Shown: positions 1 through 7,857, counted from the stretch's first letter. The stretch: 39,576 nucleotides of DNA from RGIG5299 sp045588575 (GCA_045588575.1 JAZNEJ010000002.1:1-39576), one strand, 5' to 3'. Numbers and translations are program-made. Notes: a model not told the origin generated them from the sequence alone.

Positions 1-268
1 GAAAGAAACACTTGAAAAATTATGGGACGAATATCTTATTGATGAAGGAACTAAAATAACCACTAAAGAAGAAAGAAAATTAACTGAAAAAACCGAGAAA
101 ATATATGAAAAACTAAACGCTTTACTTAACAGTGAACAAAAAGACACCTTAGAAAAATATGTTGACTCATTGTGTGAGGCTGAAGCTCTTTTTATTAAAC
201 AAGCGTTTTTAAAAGGTTGTGAATTTACACTTTCTTTTATTTTAGAAGCGGGGAATTTTAAAAAATAA
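1..268 (+). CDS. DUF6809-like small protein, 3' part only
   Basis: The window opens inside a gene read in the frame beginning at base 2; 88 codons are visible before the TAA at 266-268. The product is charged and helical, rich in Lys and Glu, with a C-terminal stretch (KQAFLKGCEFTLSFILEA) that resembles the end of the small Firmicutes DUF6809 family: charged helices followed by an A-F-x-x-G motif and a hydrophobic tail. The start lies outside the window. No catalytic motif is visible and function is unknown. It is followed directly by a bidirectional terminator shared with the convergent nifJ. The family call is from memory of the pattern and is moderate; the reading frame itself is convincing because it is open to the edge and ends just before the terminator. 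Confidence 0.6.
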   Translation, partial: KETLEKLWDEYLIDEGTKITTKEERKLTEKTEKIYEKLNALLNSEQKDTLEKYVDSLCEAEALFIKQAFLKGCEFTLSFILEAGNFKK

Positions 269-280
269 ATATAAATAAAA

Positions 281-309
281 AGCTCTCGCCGTTTGGCGAG
301 AGCTTTTTT
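281..309. terminator. bidirectional intrinsic terminator
   Basis: A perfect 10-bp stem (281-290 with 295-304, agctctcgcc / ggcgagagct) and GTTT loop, with an A run before it and a T run after it, separates the plus-strand gene at 1-268 from the convergent nifJ. It can serve both strands. Confidence 0.9.
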
Positions 310-313
310 AAAA

Positions 314-3300
314 TCAGTCGTTTGCTTTTTTGGAAAGCTTTTCAAATTTTGCCTTGGCGTTTTTCTCGGCCTTTTCAAAAAGCTCTGCGGCTCTTTCGGG
401 GAAGGCGCGCTCAAGAGCGGTGTATCTTACTTCGTTTCTGATAAAGTCTTTGTAGTTGCCCGTGGGAGCCTTGCTGTCGAGCATAAAGGGATTTTTGCCC
501 TCTGCTTCGAGTCTGGGGTCATATCTGAAGAGGTGCCAGTAGCCTGCCTCAACAGCGTTTTTAATTTCCGACTGCGAGTTGGTCATACCGCCCTTAACAC
601 CGTGCATTTCGCAGGGAGCGTAGCCGATGATAATGGAGGGACCGTCGTAGCTTTCAGCCTCGTGAAGAGCCTTAATGGTCTGTTGGAGGTTTGCGCCGAT
701 GCCTATTTGAGCAACGTAAACGTTACCGTAGCTCATTGCAATAGCTGCAAGGTCTTTTTTGCCCATAGACTTACCGCCTGCGGCAAAGAGAGCCTGCTGA
801 CCGACCTGTGAAGCCTTAGAAGCCTGACCGCCGGTGTTGGAGTAAACCTCGGTGTCGAATACCATAATGTTTACGTTCTCGCCCGATGCTATAACGTGGT
901 CCAAGCCGCCGAAGCCAATGTCGTAAGCCCAGCCGTCGCCGCCGAAAATCCAAACGGATTTTTTGGAGAGATATTCTTTATTTTCAAGGACTTTTTCTCT
1001 GAGATTTTTGCAGCCGCAGTTGCAAGTTGAAGCTTCAAGAGCCTTAACGAGCTCTTCTGTTGCTTTTGCGTTTGCCTTACCGTCGTTAAAGCTTGCAAGA
1101 TATGCCTCGGCGGAAGCCTTAATTGCTTCGTCCTTGGTCATTTCGAGAATTTCGGTAACGTAGCCTTTAAGTCTTTCGCGAATTTGCTTTTGACCTACGT
1201 ACATACCCAAGCCGTATTCGGCATTATCTTCAAAGAGAGAGTTTGCCCAAGCGGGACCGTGGCCCTTCTTGTTTTTGCAGTAGGGAGTTGAAGGTGCGCT
1301 GCCGCCCCAAATTGAAGAACAACCGGTTGCGTTTGCAATATACATTCTGTCGCCGAAGAGCTGAGTGATAAGCTTTGCGTAAATAGGCTCAACGCAGCCT
1401 GCGCAAGCGCCGGAGAACTGTAAGAGCGGCTGTTTGAACTGGCTGCCTTTAACGGTGTTAACGTCGAAGGGAAGCTCTTTATCGGAAACCTTAGAAACGG
1501 CATAGTCAAACGATGCCTGTTCTTTAAGCTCGTCGGCAATGGGCTTCATTTCGAGAGCCTTTACCTTTGAGGGACAAGCCTTAACGCAAAGAGCGCAGCC
1601 CATACAATCGAGGGGAGAAACGGTTATTGCAAAGCTCATATCCTCCAAGCCTTTTCCGTTCATCTGCTTCGCTTTATAACCCTTGGGAGCGTTTGCAAGC
1701 TCTTCCTTGGAAAGAACGAAGGGACGGATTGCGGCGTGGGGACAAACTATTGCGCACTGGTTACACTGAATGCAGTTTTCGGGAATCCATGTGGGAACGT
1801 CAACCGCAACGCCTCTCTTTTCGAAAGCGGAAAGACCGTTGGGGAACATACCGTCAACAGATTTAACGAATGCGGAAACGGGGAGGTCGTCGCCCTTTTG
1901 AGCATTAACGGGAGCGAGAATTCCCTCGGCAAAATCTTTTAAAACCTTATCGTCGGTGTTGATTTCAACCTTAACGTCTTCGTCGACGGCGTTTTTCCAC
2001 TCGGCAGGAACGTTGATTTTAACAATAGCGTCTTTGCCTGCGTCAATAGCCTTATAGTTTTGGTTTACAATTTCGTCGCCCTTCTTGGCAAACGATTTGT
2101 AAGCGGCTTCCTTCATATATTTAATTGCATCTTCCATGGGAATAATGTTTGCAAGAGTGAAGAACGCCGACTGCAAGATGGTGTTGGTTCTCTTGCCAAG
2201 ACCTATTTCTCTTGCTTTTTCAATAGCGTTAACGGTGTAGAAGTTAATGTTGTTTTCGGCAATGTATCTCTTCATCTTTGCGGGAAGCTGAGCTTCAAGC
2301 TCCTCGGGAGACCACTGACAGTTAAGGAGGAAGGTGCCGCCTTCTTTAATGTCGCTTATAATATCGTATCTGGTAACGTAAGAGGGGTTGTGGCAAGCAA
2401 CGAAGTCGGCCTTCTTAACGTAGTAGGTGGATTTAATGGGAGATTTACCGAAGCGGAGGTGAGAAATGGTTATACCGCCGGTTTTCTTTGAGTCGTATGC
2501 AAAATATGCCTGAGCGTACATATCGGTATGGTCGCCGATGATTTTAATTGAGTTTTTGTTAGCGCCAACGGTGCCGTCGCCGCCAAGACCCCAGAATTTG
2601 CAGGAAATGGTTCCCTTGGGAGCGGTGTCGGGGTTTTGTTTAATTTCAAGAGAATGGCCGGTAACGTCGTCGTTAATACCAACGGTGAAATCGTTTTTGG
2701 GGCATTCTTCTTTGAGGTTATCAAAAACTGCGGTAATGCAAGCGGGGGTGGTGTCTTTTGAACCAAGACCGTAACGTCCGCCAACAACAGTGTCAATCTT
2801 AACGTTTTCTCTGGTGAGGGCGGTCATAACGTCGAGATAAAGAGGCTCGCCGATTGCGCCGGGCTCTTTGGAGCGGTCTAAAACGGCAATCTTCTTAACG
2901 GTTTTGGGAAAAGCCGCAACGAATTTAGAGCTTACGAAGGGACGGTAAAGTCTGACCTTAACAAGACCGACCTTTTCGCCCTTTGAGAGCAAGTAATCAA
3001 TGGTTTCTTCAGCAGTGTCGCAAATTGAGCCCATAGCTACTATAACGGTTTCGGCATCCTCTGCGCCGTAATAGTTAAAGAGCTTGTAATCGGTGCCTAT
3101 TTTTGCGTTGACCTTATTCATATATTCTTCAACGGTTGCGGGAAGATTATCGTAATAGCTGTTTGAAGCCTCTCTTGCCTGGAAGAATATGTCGGGGTTT
3201 TGAGCCGAGCCCTTCATAACGGGACGCTCGGGGTTAAGCGCAATTTTACGGAATTCGTTAACTGCGTTCATATCAACCATTTCTTTAAGGTCTTCGTAAT

Positions 3301-3859
3301 CCCACGTTTCAATTTTCTGAATTTCGTGAGAGGTGCGGAAACCGTCGAAGAAATGAAGGAAAGGAACTCTTCCTTTAATTGCCGAAAGGTGAGCAACTGC
3401 GCCAAGGTCCATAACCTCTTGGGGATTGGAAGAGGCGAGCATTGCAAAGCCTGTCTGACGGCAAGCCATAACGTCGGAATGGTCGCCGAAAATCGAGAGA
3501 GCATGGGTTGCCAAAGCTCTTGCGGAGCAGTGGATAACGCCGGGGAGAAGCTCGCCTGCGATTTTATACATATTGGGAATCATAAGGAGCAAGCCCTGAG
3601 ATGCGGTGAAGGTGGTGGTTAAAGCGCCTGCCGCCAAAGAACCGTGAACTGCGCCTGCGGCACCTGCCTCGGATTGCATTTCAACAACCTTTACTTCCTG
3701 ACCGAAGATATTTTTCTGGCCGTTTGCAGACCAACTGTCGGTAAGCTCAGCCATAACTGAAGAAGGAGTTATGGGGTAAATAGCCGCAACTTCGGTGAAG
3801 GCATAGCTTACGTGAGCGGCAGCGGTATTGCCGTCCATTGTTTTCATTTTTCTTGCCAT
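314..3859 (-). CDS. nifJ: pyruvate:ferredoxin (flavodoxin) oxidoreductase
   Basis: Oxidises pyruvate to acetyl-CoA and CO2 while reducing ferredoxin, the central pyruvate step of anaerobes; cytoplasmic. The 1181-aa single-chain form has all parts in order: N-terminal pyruvate-binding domain with YPITPSS near residue 28, domain II near 260-390, the gamma-type domain (about 420-610), two 4Fe-4S motifs (Cys696/699/702/706 and Cys752/755/758/762), then the TPP domain with GACAGC (Cys819, Cys822), ATGCSS (Cys847) and GGDGWAYDIG. Length equals that of canonical PFORs. The chosen ATG has a GGAGG eight bases upstream; an in-frame codon 27 bases further out lacks a ribosome site. Monocistronic, with its own promoter at 3909-3937 and terminator at 281-309. 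Codon use is biased as in highly expressed genes. Confidence 0.97.
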   Translation of the reverse strand: MARKMKTMDGNTAAAHVSYAFTEVAAIYPITPSSVMAELTDSWSANGQKNIFGQEVKVVEMQSEAGAAGAVHGSLAAGALTTTFTASQGLLLMIPNMYKIAGELLPGVIHCSARALATHALSIFGDHSDVMACRQTGFAMLASSNPQEVMDLGAVAHLSAIKGRVPFLHFFDGFRTSHEIQKIETWDYEDLKEMVDMNAVNEFRKIALNPERPVMKGSAQNPDIFFQAREASNSYYDNLPATVEEYMNKVNAKIGTDYKLFNYYGAEDAETVIVAMGSICDTAEETIDYLLSKGEKVGLVKVRLYRPFVSSKFVAAFPKTVKKIAVLDRSKEPGAIGEPLYLDVMTALTRENVKIDTVVGGRYGLGSKDTTPACITAVFDNLKEECPKNDFTVGINDDVTGHSLEIKQNPDTAPKGTISCKFWGLGGDGTVGANKNSIKIIGDHTDMYAQAYFAYDSKKTGGITISHLRFGKSPIKSTYYVKKADFVACHNPSYVTRYDIISDIKEGGTFLLNCQWSPEELEAQLPAKMKRYIAENNINFYTVNAIEKAREIGLGKRTNTILQSAFFTLANIIPMEDAIKYMKEAAYKSFAKKGDEIVNQNYKAIDAGKDAIVKINVPAEWKNAVDEDVKVEINTDDKVLKDFAEGILAPVNAQKGDDLPVSAFVKSVDGMFPNGLSAFEKRGVAVDVPTWIPENCIQCNQCAIVCPHAAIRPFVLSKEELANAPKGYKAKQMNGKGLEDMSFAITVSPLDCMGCALCVKACPSKVKALEMKPIADELKEQASFDYAVSKVSDKELPFDVNTVKGSQFKQPLLQFSGACAGCVEPIYAKLITQLFGDRMYIANATGCSSIWGGSAPSTPYCKNKKGHGPAWANSLFEDNAEYGLGMYVGQKQIRERLKGYVTEILEMTKDEAIKASAEAYLASFNDGKANAKATEELVKALEASTCNCGCKNLREKVLENKEYLSKKSVWIFGGDGWAYDIGFGGLDHVIASGENVNIMVFDTEVYSNTGGQASKASQVGQQALFAAGGKSMGKKDLAAIAMSYGNVYVAQIGIGANLQQTIKALHEAESYDGPSIIIGYAPCEMHGVKGGMTNSQSEIKNAVEAGYWHLFRYDPRLEAEGKNPFMLDSKAPTGNYKDFIRNEVRYTALERAFPERAAELFEKAEKNAKAKFEKLSKKAND

Positions 3860-3908
3860 TTTTAAAACCTCCGTATATATTAACATAAATTTATTAACAT
3901 TATCTTAT

Positions 3909-3937
3909 ATTTTAACACTTTGAAATGAATATGTAAA
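3909..3937 (-). promoter_or_regulatory. nifJ promoter
   Basis: On the minus strand TTTACA (3937-3932), 17 bases, then TAAAAT (3914-3909), about 50 bases upstream of the nifJ ATG. Confidence 0.6.
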
Positions 3938-3982
3938 GAAGAAAAAAGGGAAAATAAGCGAAATTCATAAAAAATAATAAAA

Positions 3983-4012
3983 AATAACCGAGGAATAAGC
4001 TCCTCGGTTATT
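3983..4012 (-). terminator. terminator of the metA-lipoprotein unit
   Basis: Stem 3983-3994 / 4001-4012 (aataaccgagga and its complement) with a 6-base loop, followed on the minus strand by a T-rich tail. The stop codon of the lipoprotein gene lies inside the stem. Confidence 0.8.
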
Positions 4013-4937
4013 TAACAACATTTAAAAAGTTTTCCCAATAAAGAACGTAGGGATAATCTTCAAAATCAAACGAAAGAAAATCGAAATCGTCGTCGGGCAC
4101 AAATCCGAATAAAACGCCCCACTGACTTTTGGTTATAAGGTTTGCCATTGGGTAAATTTCGTTTTCAATAAAATCGCGGTAGCTTCCTATTTTTTTTATT
4201 TCTTCCTCTTCAAGAGGGAAAGAAACGCCGTCAAGACTGTTAATTGAAATTATTTCAAGATTAAAGGAAAAATCTGCCGAAACCTCTTTTTCGGGGAAAG
4301 CAAAGCTTCCCGTAATCAAATAAAACGGAAGCTCGTTTTTTTCAAGATTAACGGTGAGAGAGATGTCGGAAAAAACCGCGTCCTCCCAAGTTAAAGAAAC
4401 GAACTCGGCAATGTTAACACAGCCCTGAAGCTGAGCGGCGATATAGCTTTTTAAATTTTGGCAGGAATGGATTGAGGTTATAACTTTTTTATCTTCAAAA
4501 AATCCGTTTTTAGCCGAAACCGAATGGTTGCAGGCAAGAGGAACGAGATTTAAATAGTTATCCCGTTTTGCCGCTTTTTTAACGTAAACGTCGGCGTAAA
4601 GCGGAACGTAAGAGAATTCGCTATCGGAAAAAACCATTAAATCGACTTGCTTATCCATCTGCTTGGCGCTTATTTCACTAACGCTCTCAACGTTTTTGAC
4701 CGAAGCCGTGTTAATGCTGTAATTTAAGTTGTATTGACCTCGAATGGTGTAAAGAGTAAGCTCGGCAGATTTTGAATATTCAATGGAAACCGCCCCGCCG
4801 ACCGTCTCCGAATTGAGCTTTAAAATGCCGTTTAAAGAGTGAGCGGAGTTACAACCGCAAAGTAACAAAAGCATCGAAATTAAAACGATGCTTATTGTTG
4901 AATTTATTAAATTTTTAATTAATCTTCGTTGTGTCAT
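4008..4937 (-). CDS. putative lipoprotein, unknown function
   Basis: Encodes about 309 aa with a basic N-terminus, one hydrophobic stretch and a lipobox (LLCGC, lipidated Cys29 from the chosen ATG), so an exported, membrane-tethered protein is expected. The rest is a soluble domain rich in beta-type sequence with repeated FSFNLE/SFDFED-like stretches; I recognise no family. The ATG at 4937 lies inside the end of metA (23-base overlap); a TTG seven codons upstream is also open. Neither has a clear Shine-Dalgarno sequence, which suggests translational coupling to metA. Shares the metA transcript and ends in its own terminator. Function cannot be stated; being next to metA need not imply methionine metabolism. 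Confidence 0.8.
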   Translation of the reverse strand: MTQRRLIKNLINSTISIVLISMLLLLCGCNSAHSLNGILKLNSETVGGAVSIEYSKSAELTLYTIRGQYNLNYSINTASVKNVESVSEISAKQMDKQVDLMVFSDSEFSYVPLYADVYVKKAAKRDNYLNLVPLACNHSVSAKNGFFEDKKVITSIHSCQNLKSYIAAQLQGCVNIAEFVSLTWEDAVFSDISLTVNLEKNELPFYLITGSFAFPEKEVSADFSFNLEIISINSLDGVSFPLEEEEIKKIGSYRDFIENEIYPMANLITKSQWGVLFGFVPDDDFDFLSFDFEDYPYVLYWENFLNVVK

Positions 4938-5832
4938 ACGGTGTAGCCTGATATACAAAATAGTTAAGCCAGTTAGTGAAAAGTAAATTTCCGTGGCTTC
5001 TCCATGTTAAAGGAGGCTTTTTAGAGGGGTTATCACCGGGAAAATAGTTTTTGGGAATTTTAATAGGCAGATTTTTTTCAACGTCTCTGAAATATTCGCC
5101 TGAAAGAGTGTCGGCATCGTATTCGCAATGGCCAGTTACAAAAATTTGTCTGCCGTTTTTGGAGGCAACGAGATAAACTCCCGCATCGTCCGATTCGGCA
5201 AGAATAGTAAGCTCTTTTACCTTTTCAATATCTTCTCTTTTCACTTCGGTATGACGTGAATGAGGCGCAAAGAAATAATCGTCAAAGCCTCTTACGAGCG
5301 GATTTCTTCTTGAAAGACGCTTGTGTGAAAAAATGCCGAACATTTTTTCTTCAAGAGGATATTTCGGAACGTTATGGTAGTAGTTAAGAGCAGCCTGAGC
5401 GCCCCAACAAACGAAGATGGAGGAATAAACGTTATGCTCGGCCCACTCGAAAATTTCGGTAAGCTCGTTCCAATAGTCAACCTCTTCAAAGGGGAGCGTT
5501 TCAACGGGCGCGCCGGTTACGATAAGACCGTCGAATTTCTGGTCTTTAACTTCTTCAAAATGCTTATAAAATTTTATAAGATGCTCCTGCGAGGTGTTTT
5601 TTGAAATGTGGCTTTTCATTTGCAAAAGCTCAATATCAACCTGCAAGGGCGTGTTACTCAAAAGACGCATAAATTGCGTTTCGGTATCGGTCTTTTTGGG
5701 CATGAGATTCAAAAAAGCGATTTTCAACGGACGTATATCCTGCTTTAAAGCTCTTTTTTCCGTCATTACAAATATGTTTTCGCTTTCGAGTCTGCTTGCG
5801 GCAGGAAGCTCGTTGTTAATTTTTATCGGCAA
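4915..5832 (-). CDS. metA: homoserine O-acyltransferase (predicted O-acetyltransferase)
   Basis: First committed step of methionine synthesis, acylating homoserine. The 305-aa product is a MetA-family protein of normal length. Counting from the chosen start, Lys46-Lys47, the nucleophile Cys142 (VCWGAQ), His235 and Glu237 fall at the family's canonical positions. Residue 111 is Glu (GAPVE) where E. coli has Gly; in characterised MetA enzymes that Glu marks acetyl-CoA rather than succinyl-CoA use. Start: TTG at 5830-5832 preceded by GGAGGTG; the frame continues 24 codons upstream but without a ribosome site, and alignment to MetA begins (M)PIKI here. Its 3' end overlaps a lipoprotein gene. No SAM or T-box element is visible in the short leader. 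Confidence 0.93.
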   Translation of the reverse strand: MPIKINNELPAASRLESENIFVMTEKRALKQDIRPLKIAFLNLMPKKTDTETQFMRLLSNTPLQVDIELLQMKSHISKNTSQEHLIKFYKHFEEVKDQKFDGLIVTGAPVETLPFEEVDYWNELTEIFEWAEHNVYSSIFVCWGAQAALNYYHNVPKYPLEEKMFGIFSHKRLSRRNPLVRGFDDYFFAPHSRHTEVKREDIEKVKELTILAESDDAGVYLVASKNGRQIFVTGHCEYDADTLSGEYFRDVEKNLPIKIPKNYFPGDNPSKKPPLTWRSHGNLLFTNWLNYFVYQATPYDTTKIN

Positions 5833-5863
5833 TTTTTTGCACCTCCGAACTTTTATAAATGTA

Positions 5864-5892
5864 ATTTTAACATAAAAAAAGTAACAATGCAA
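5864..5892 (-). promoter_or_regulatory. metA promoter
   Basis: Minus strand TTGCAT (5892-5887), 17 bases, TAAAAT (5869-5864). It sits between the trxA terminator and the metA TTG start. Confidence 0.5.
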
Positions 5893-5916
5893 CAATTTAT
5901 GCATAAAAACAGAAAA

Positions 5917-5937
5917 TGCCCTGCAAAAAGCAGGGCA
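5917..5937 (-). terminator. trxA terminator
   Basis: Perfect 8-bp stem tgccctgc / gcagggca (5917-5924, 5930-5937) with a 5-base loop, followed on the minus strand by a T-rich tail. Lies 13 bases after the trxA stop. Confidence 0.85.
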
Positions 5938-5950
5938 AATAAGTTAAAAA

Positions 5951-6256
5951 TCAGTCTATAAGGTCTAAAATCATTTCTTTTGGCTTTGCGCCCAAGCTTT
6001 GTTCCTTGATTTCGCCGTTTTTAAAGATTATAACTGTGGGAATGCTCATAACGCCGAAACGTGCGGCAAGAGACTCCTCTTCGTCGACATTTACCTTGCA
6101 AACGGCAATATCGGCTCTTTCTTCCGCGATTTCGTCTATAACGGGACCCATCATTCTGCAAGGACCGCACCAAGGAGCCCAAAAATCAACTATGGCAATT
6201 TCGTTTTCTTTAATAACGCTGTCGAAATTTTCTGATGTTAAATTTAAAACGCTCAT
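5951..6256 (-). CDS. trxA: thioredoxin
   Basis: A 101-aa cytosolic thioredoxin that keeps protein thiols reduced. The active site is WCGPC (Cys30, Cys33) after VDFWAP, and the conserved cis-Pro loop (MSIPTVIIF) follows near residue 72; length is typical. ATG has AAAGGAGAT upstream. It lies 43 bases after folT on the same strand and may be cotranscribed, though A+T-rich sequence in the gap could hold a separate promoter. It ends in a strong terminator before metA. Confidence 0.97.
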   Translation of the reverse strand: MSVLNLTSENFDSVIKENEIAIVDFWAPWCGPCRMMGPVIDEIAEERADIAVCKVNVDEEESLAARFGVMSIPTVIIFKNGEIKEQSLGAKPKEMILDLID

Positions 6257-6299
6257 CTTAATATCTCCTTTTATAATAGTATTTGTAAAAATTTAAAAA

Positions 6300-6854
6300 T
6301 TATTTATCGTGCCTTTTCTTTATTTTCAAAAGAAGCGGATAAAGGACGATGAGCAAAAGCGAAAGGGCGGGCACGTCCACAACGAGATAAGGAATTCTTA
6401 TCATAAACCAAGCCCAGAGGCTTCTTGAAGAGTCAAAGAAAAGCCAAAGCATAAGGCTGTTAACGGGCACGTAAATTAAGGCCTGCACCAAAAAAACGGT
6501 TAAAGGAATTTTAACGGGGAAAAATCTTATCTTTTTAAATAAGACGTTAAATAAAAACCACATCATAAGGGGCGCCAAAACGTGAGCAACCGAAAAAGCG
6601 GGATTATAAGCGCCGCCCGATGAGTTTAAAATTGTTGATAAAAAGTCGATTGCAAAGCCTGCTCCCATAGCCCAAAGCGGATTTTTATAAAGAAAAGCCA
6701 CCAAATAAAGGCAAACGAGATTTATTGAAATTTGTTTGCCCAAAATGCCCGCAACGGGAATTTGCACGGTTAAGAATGAGAGGGCGGTACCGATAGCGAC
6801 GAAGACCGCAACGGTAGTTAAGTCGAGTATTGCCGATTTTGTTTTGTTTTGCAT
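6300..6854 (-). CDS. folT: ECF transporter S component, folate type
   Basis: A 184-aa integral membrane protein with about six hydrophobic segments, of the FolT/QueT/ThiT kind that binds one vitamin and plugs into a shared ECF ATPase/T module encoded elsewhere. Substrate assignment to folate rests on the THF riboswitch in its leader, an association well known for folT, and on general similarity; the protein alone would not decide it. The start is ATG 6854 with AAAGGA upstream; a longer open frame reaches into the riboswitch and is not coding. No A or T component genes are nearby. Confidence 0.85.
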   Translation of the reverse strand: MQNKTKSAILDLTTVAVFVAIGTALSFLTVQIPVAGILGKQISINLVCLYLVAFLYKNPLWAMGAGFAIDFLSTILNSSGGAYNPAFSVAHVLAPLMMWFLFNVLFKKIRFFPVKIPLTVFLVQALIYVPVNSLMLWLFFDSSRSLWAWFMIRIPYLVVDVPALSLLLIVLYPLLLKIKKRHDK

Positions 6855-6910
6855 TTTATCAAATCCTTTTCGCGTTTTTTGCCGTTTGGCAATAATCCGC
6901 AAAAAGAAAC

Positions 6911-6932
6911 AAAAAAGACGGCAAGGCCGCCC
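6911..6932 (-). terminator. riboswitch expression-platform terminator
   Basis: On the minus strand GGCGGC, loop CTT, GCCGTC (6931-6917, one G-U pair) is followed by six T and more T-rich sequence. It lies between the THF aptamer and folT, as expected for ligand-controlled premature termination. Confidence 0.7.
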
Positions 6933-6945
6933 GAAAATTCTTTTG

Positions 6946-7036
6946 GCGGAACGGAAATTAGGCACCGCAGAAAAAATTTTCTTTCGTTTGTCCGACTGCT
7001 CCTGCCGAAACAACACTTAACGCACCTTAATTCCAT
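6946..7036 (-). promoter_or_regulatory. tetrahydrofolate (THF) riboswitch aptamer
   Basis: The folT leader carries the hallmarks of the THF riboswitch in order: GCGUUAAGUG (7023-7014), a hairpin region with a GGAG-x-AGUCGGA segment, ACGAA (6987-6983), a short A/U hairpin (AGAAAA/UUUUCU) and GCGGUG (6968-6963). The enclosing helix is formed by AAUUA-A-GG (7032-7025) and CCUAAUU, with one bulged A. The promoter at 7051-7079 would start transcription just ahead of it and a terminator follows. THF or its derivatives are expected to lower folT expression. Identified by eye from consensus, not by covariance search. Confidence 0.85.
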
Positions 7037-7050
7037 ATTAAGTTAAAAAT

Positions 7051-7079
7051 ATTATATCACGGGAAAAGCTTTTTTGCAA
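7051..7079 (-). promoter_or_regulatory. folT promoter
   Basis: Minus strand TTGCAA (7079-7074), 17 bases, TATAAT (7056-7051); the predicted start of transcription is a few bases before the THF aptamer. Confidence 0.75.
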
Positions 7080-7138
7080 GAAAAAAATACAAATTACCCA
7101 AAAGACGAAAATAACTTAAATTTTGTTTATATAATCTC

Positions 7139-7167
7139 TTGACAATAAACAAATTTAATGCTATAAT
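7139..7167 (+). promoter_or_regulatory. tRNA-His promoter
   Basis: Consensus TTGACA (7139-7144), 17 bases, TATAAT (7162-7167), 15 bases before the tRNA. Confidence 0.9.
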
Positions 7168-7182
7168 CTATCGCAGTTATTT

Positions 7183-7239
<57 letters not shown>

Positions 7240-7260
<21 letters not shown>

Positions 7261-7297
7261 AGAAAAAAAGCAACGCTTCAGGCGTTGCTTTTTTGTT
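7240..7297 (+). repeat. direct repeat copy 1: tRNA-His 3' end plus terminator
   Basis: About 57 bases running from the T-loop of tRNA-His through its CCA end and terminator. A second copy is at 7389-7445, differing by one A in the A run and two bases in the terminator loop. The pair encloses a structured insert. Confidence 0.9.
7263..7294 (+). terminator. tRNA-His terminator
   Basis: A run plus GCAACGC (7270-7276), loop TTCAG, GCGTTGC plus T run (7282-7294). An almost identical hairpin recurs at 7412-7442. Confidence 0.9.
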
Positions 7298-7309
7298 TCA
7301 GCGAGTCGG

Positions 7310-7396
7310 GGGATTCGAAGGGTGTCGGAAGTGAATGACAGTCCTGTGGACTGTCAGAGCCGACGCTGACCGAGCCCGCAGGCGAGACCGAATCCC
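7310..7396. repeat. palindromic element downstream of tRNA-His
   Basis: An inverted pair GGGATTCG (7310-7317) and CGAATCCC (7389-7396), both T-arm sequence, encloses nested inverted repeats: GTCGG (7324-7328)/CCGAC (7360-7364) around a perfect 9-bp hairpin TGACAGTCC-TGT-GGACTGTCA (7336-7356). It has no convincing reading frame and is richer in G+C than its surroundings. It may be a small mobile or REP-like repeat; see findings. Confidence 0.75.
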
Positions 7397-7445
7397 ATCT
7401 CCCACCCCAAGAAAAAAGCAACGCTTTAAGCGTTGCTTTTTTGTT
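7389..7445 (+). repeat. direct repeat copy 2: tRNA-His 3' end plus terminator
   Basis: Repeats the last 21 bases of tRNA-His with CCA, then the terminator. It lacks any 5' half of a tRNA, so it is a tRNA fragment and not a second gene. Confidence 0.9.
7412..7442. terminator. terminator after the DtxR-type regulator
   Basis: Stem 7412-7424 / 7430-7442 with A run and T run on either side; six bases beyond the end of the minus-strand regulator gene, so it probably terminates that gene, although it arose as part of the repeated tRNA-His terminator. Confidence 0.8.
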
Positions 7446-7448
7446 TTT

Positions 7449-7817
7449 TTATTTGTTTTCTTCAAGATGCTTTTTTAAAGCCTGAAAAGTTTCGTCGCTT
7501 ATAACGTGCTCTATTTTGCAAGCATCCTCGGAAGCAATTTTTTCGTCAACTCCGAGTAAAGTGAAAATTTTAGTTAAAACGGTGTGGCGCTCGTAAATGG
7601 TTTGTGAAAGGGCGAGTCCTTTTTCGGTTAAAGAAATGTAACCGTTGGAATCAACCGTTATATATCCGTCTTTTTTAAGATTTGCTACGGCACGGCTTAC
7701 GCTGGGCTTGGAAAAATTCATTTGCTCAGCAATATCTATTGAGCGAACCGACGCCTTTTTTTTATGGAGAAGATGAATTGTTTCAAGATACATTTCGGCA
7801 GAAGGGTTTAAAGGCAT
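7449..7817 (-). CDS. DtxR-family iron-dependent repressor, short form
   Basis: A 122-aa metal-sensing DNA-binding protein with an N-terminal winged helix (about 1-65) and the dimerisation/metal region. Aligned by eye to DtxR, the primary metal ligands are present: Met9 (DtxR Met10), Cys100 (Cys102), Glu103 (Glu105), His104 (His106). MntR has Asp and Glu where this has Met and Cys, so iron rather than manganese is predicted. His78 of the ancillary site is kept, but the counterparts of DtxR Glu83 and His98 appear replaced. The SH3 domain of DtxR is absent. ATG 7817 has GGAGG seven bases upstream. Divergent from feoAB, whose control region holds palindromes suited to this family. Confidence 0.88.
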   Translation of the reverse strand: MPLNPSAEMYLETIHLLHKKKASVRSIDIAEQMNFSKPSVSRAVANLKKDGYITVDSNGYISLTEKGLALSQTIYERHTVLTKIFTLLGVDEKIASEDACKIEHVISDETFQALKKHLEENK

Positions 7818-7857
7818 ATACAAACCTCCGCAATAAAAATTTGTTTTATATGTTTAT

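Noticed and set aside
293..811. 172-aa open frame on the plus strand opposite nifJ, and many similar ones to 3622
   Set aside because: Antisense shadows of the nifJ codon pattern; no ribosome sites or family resemblance.
5833..5950. SAM riboswitch upstream of metA
   Set aside because: Between the trxA terminator and metA there is room only for a promoter and a short leader; no SAM motif is seen.
7389..7409. A second tRNA-His gene
   Set aside because: Only the 3' T-arm/acceptor part is present; no D-arm or anticodon.
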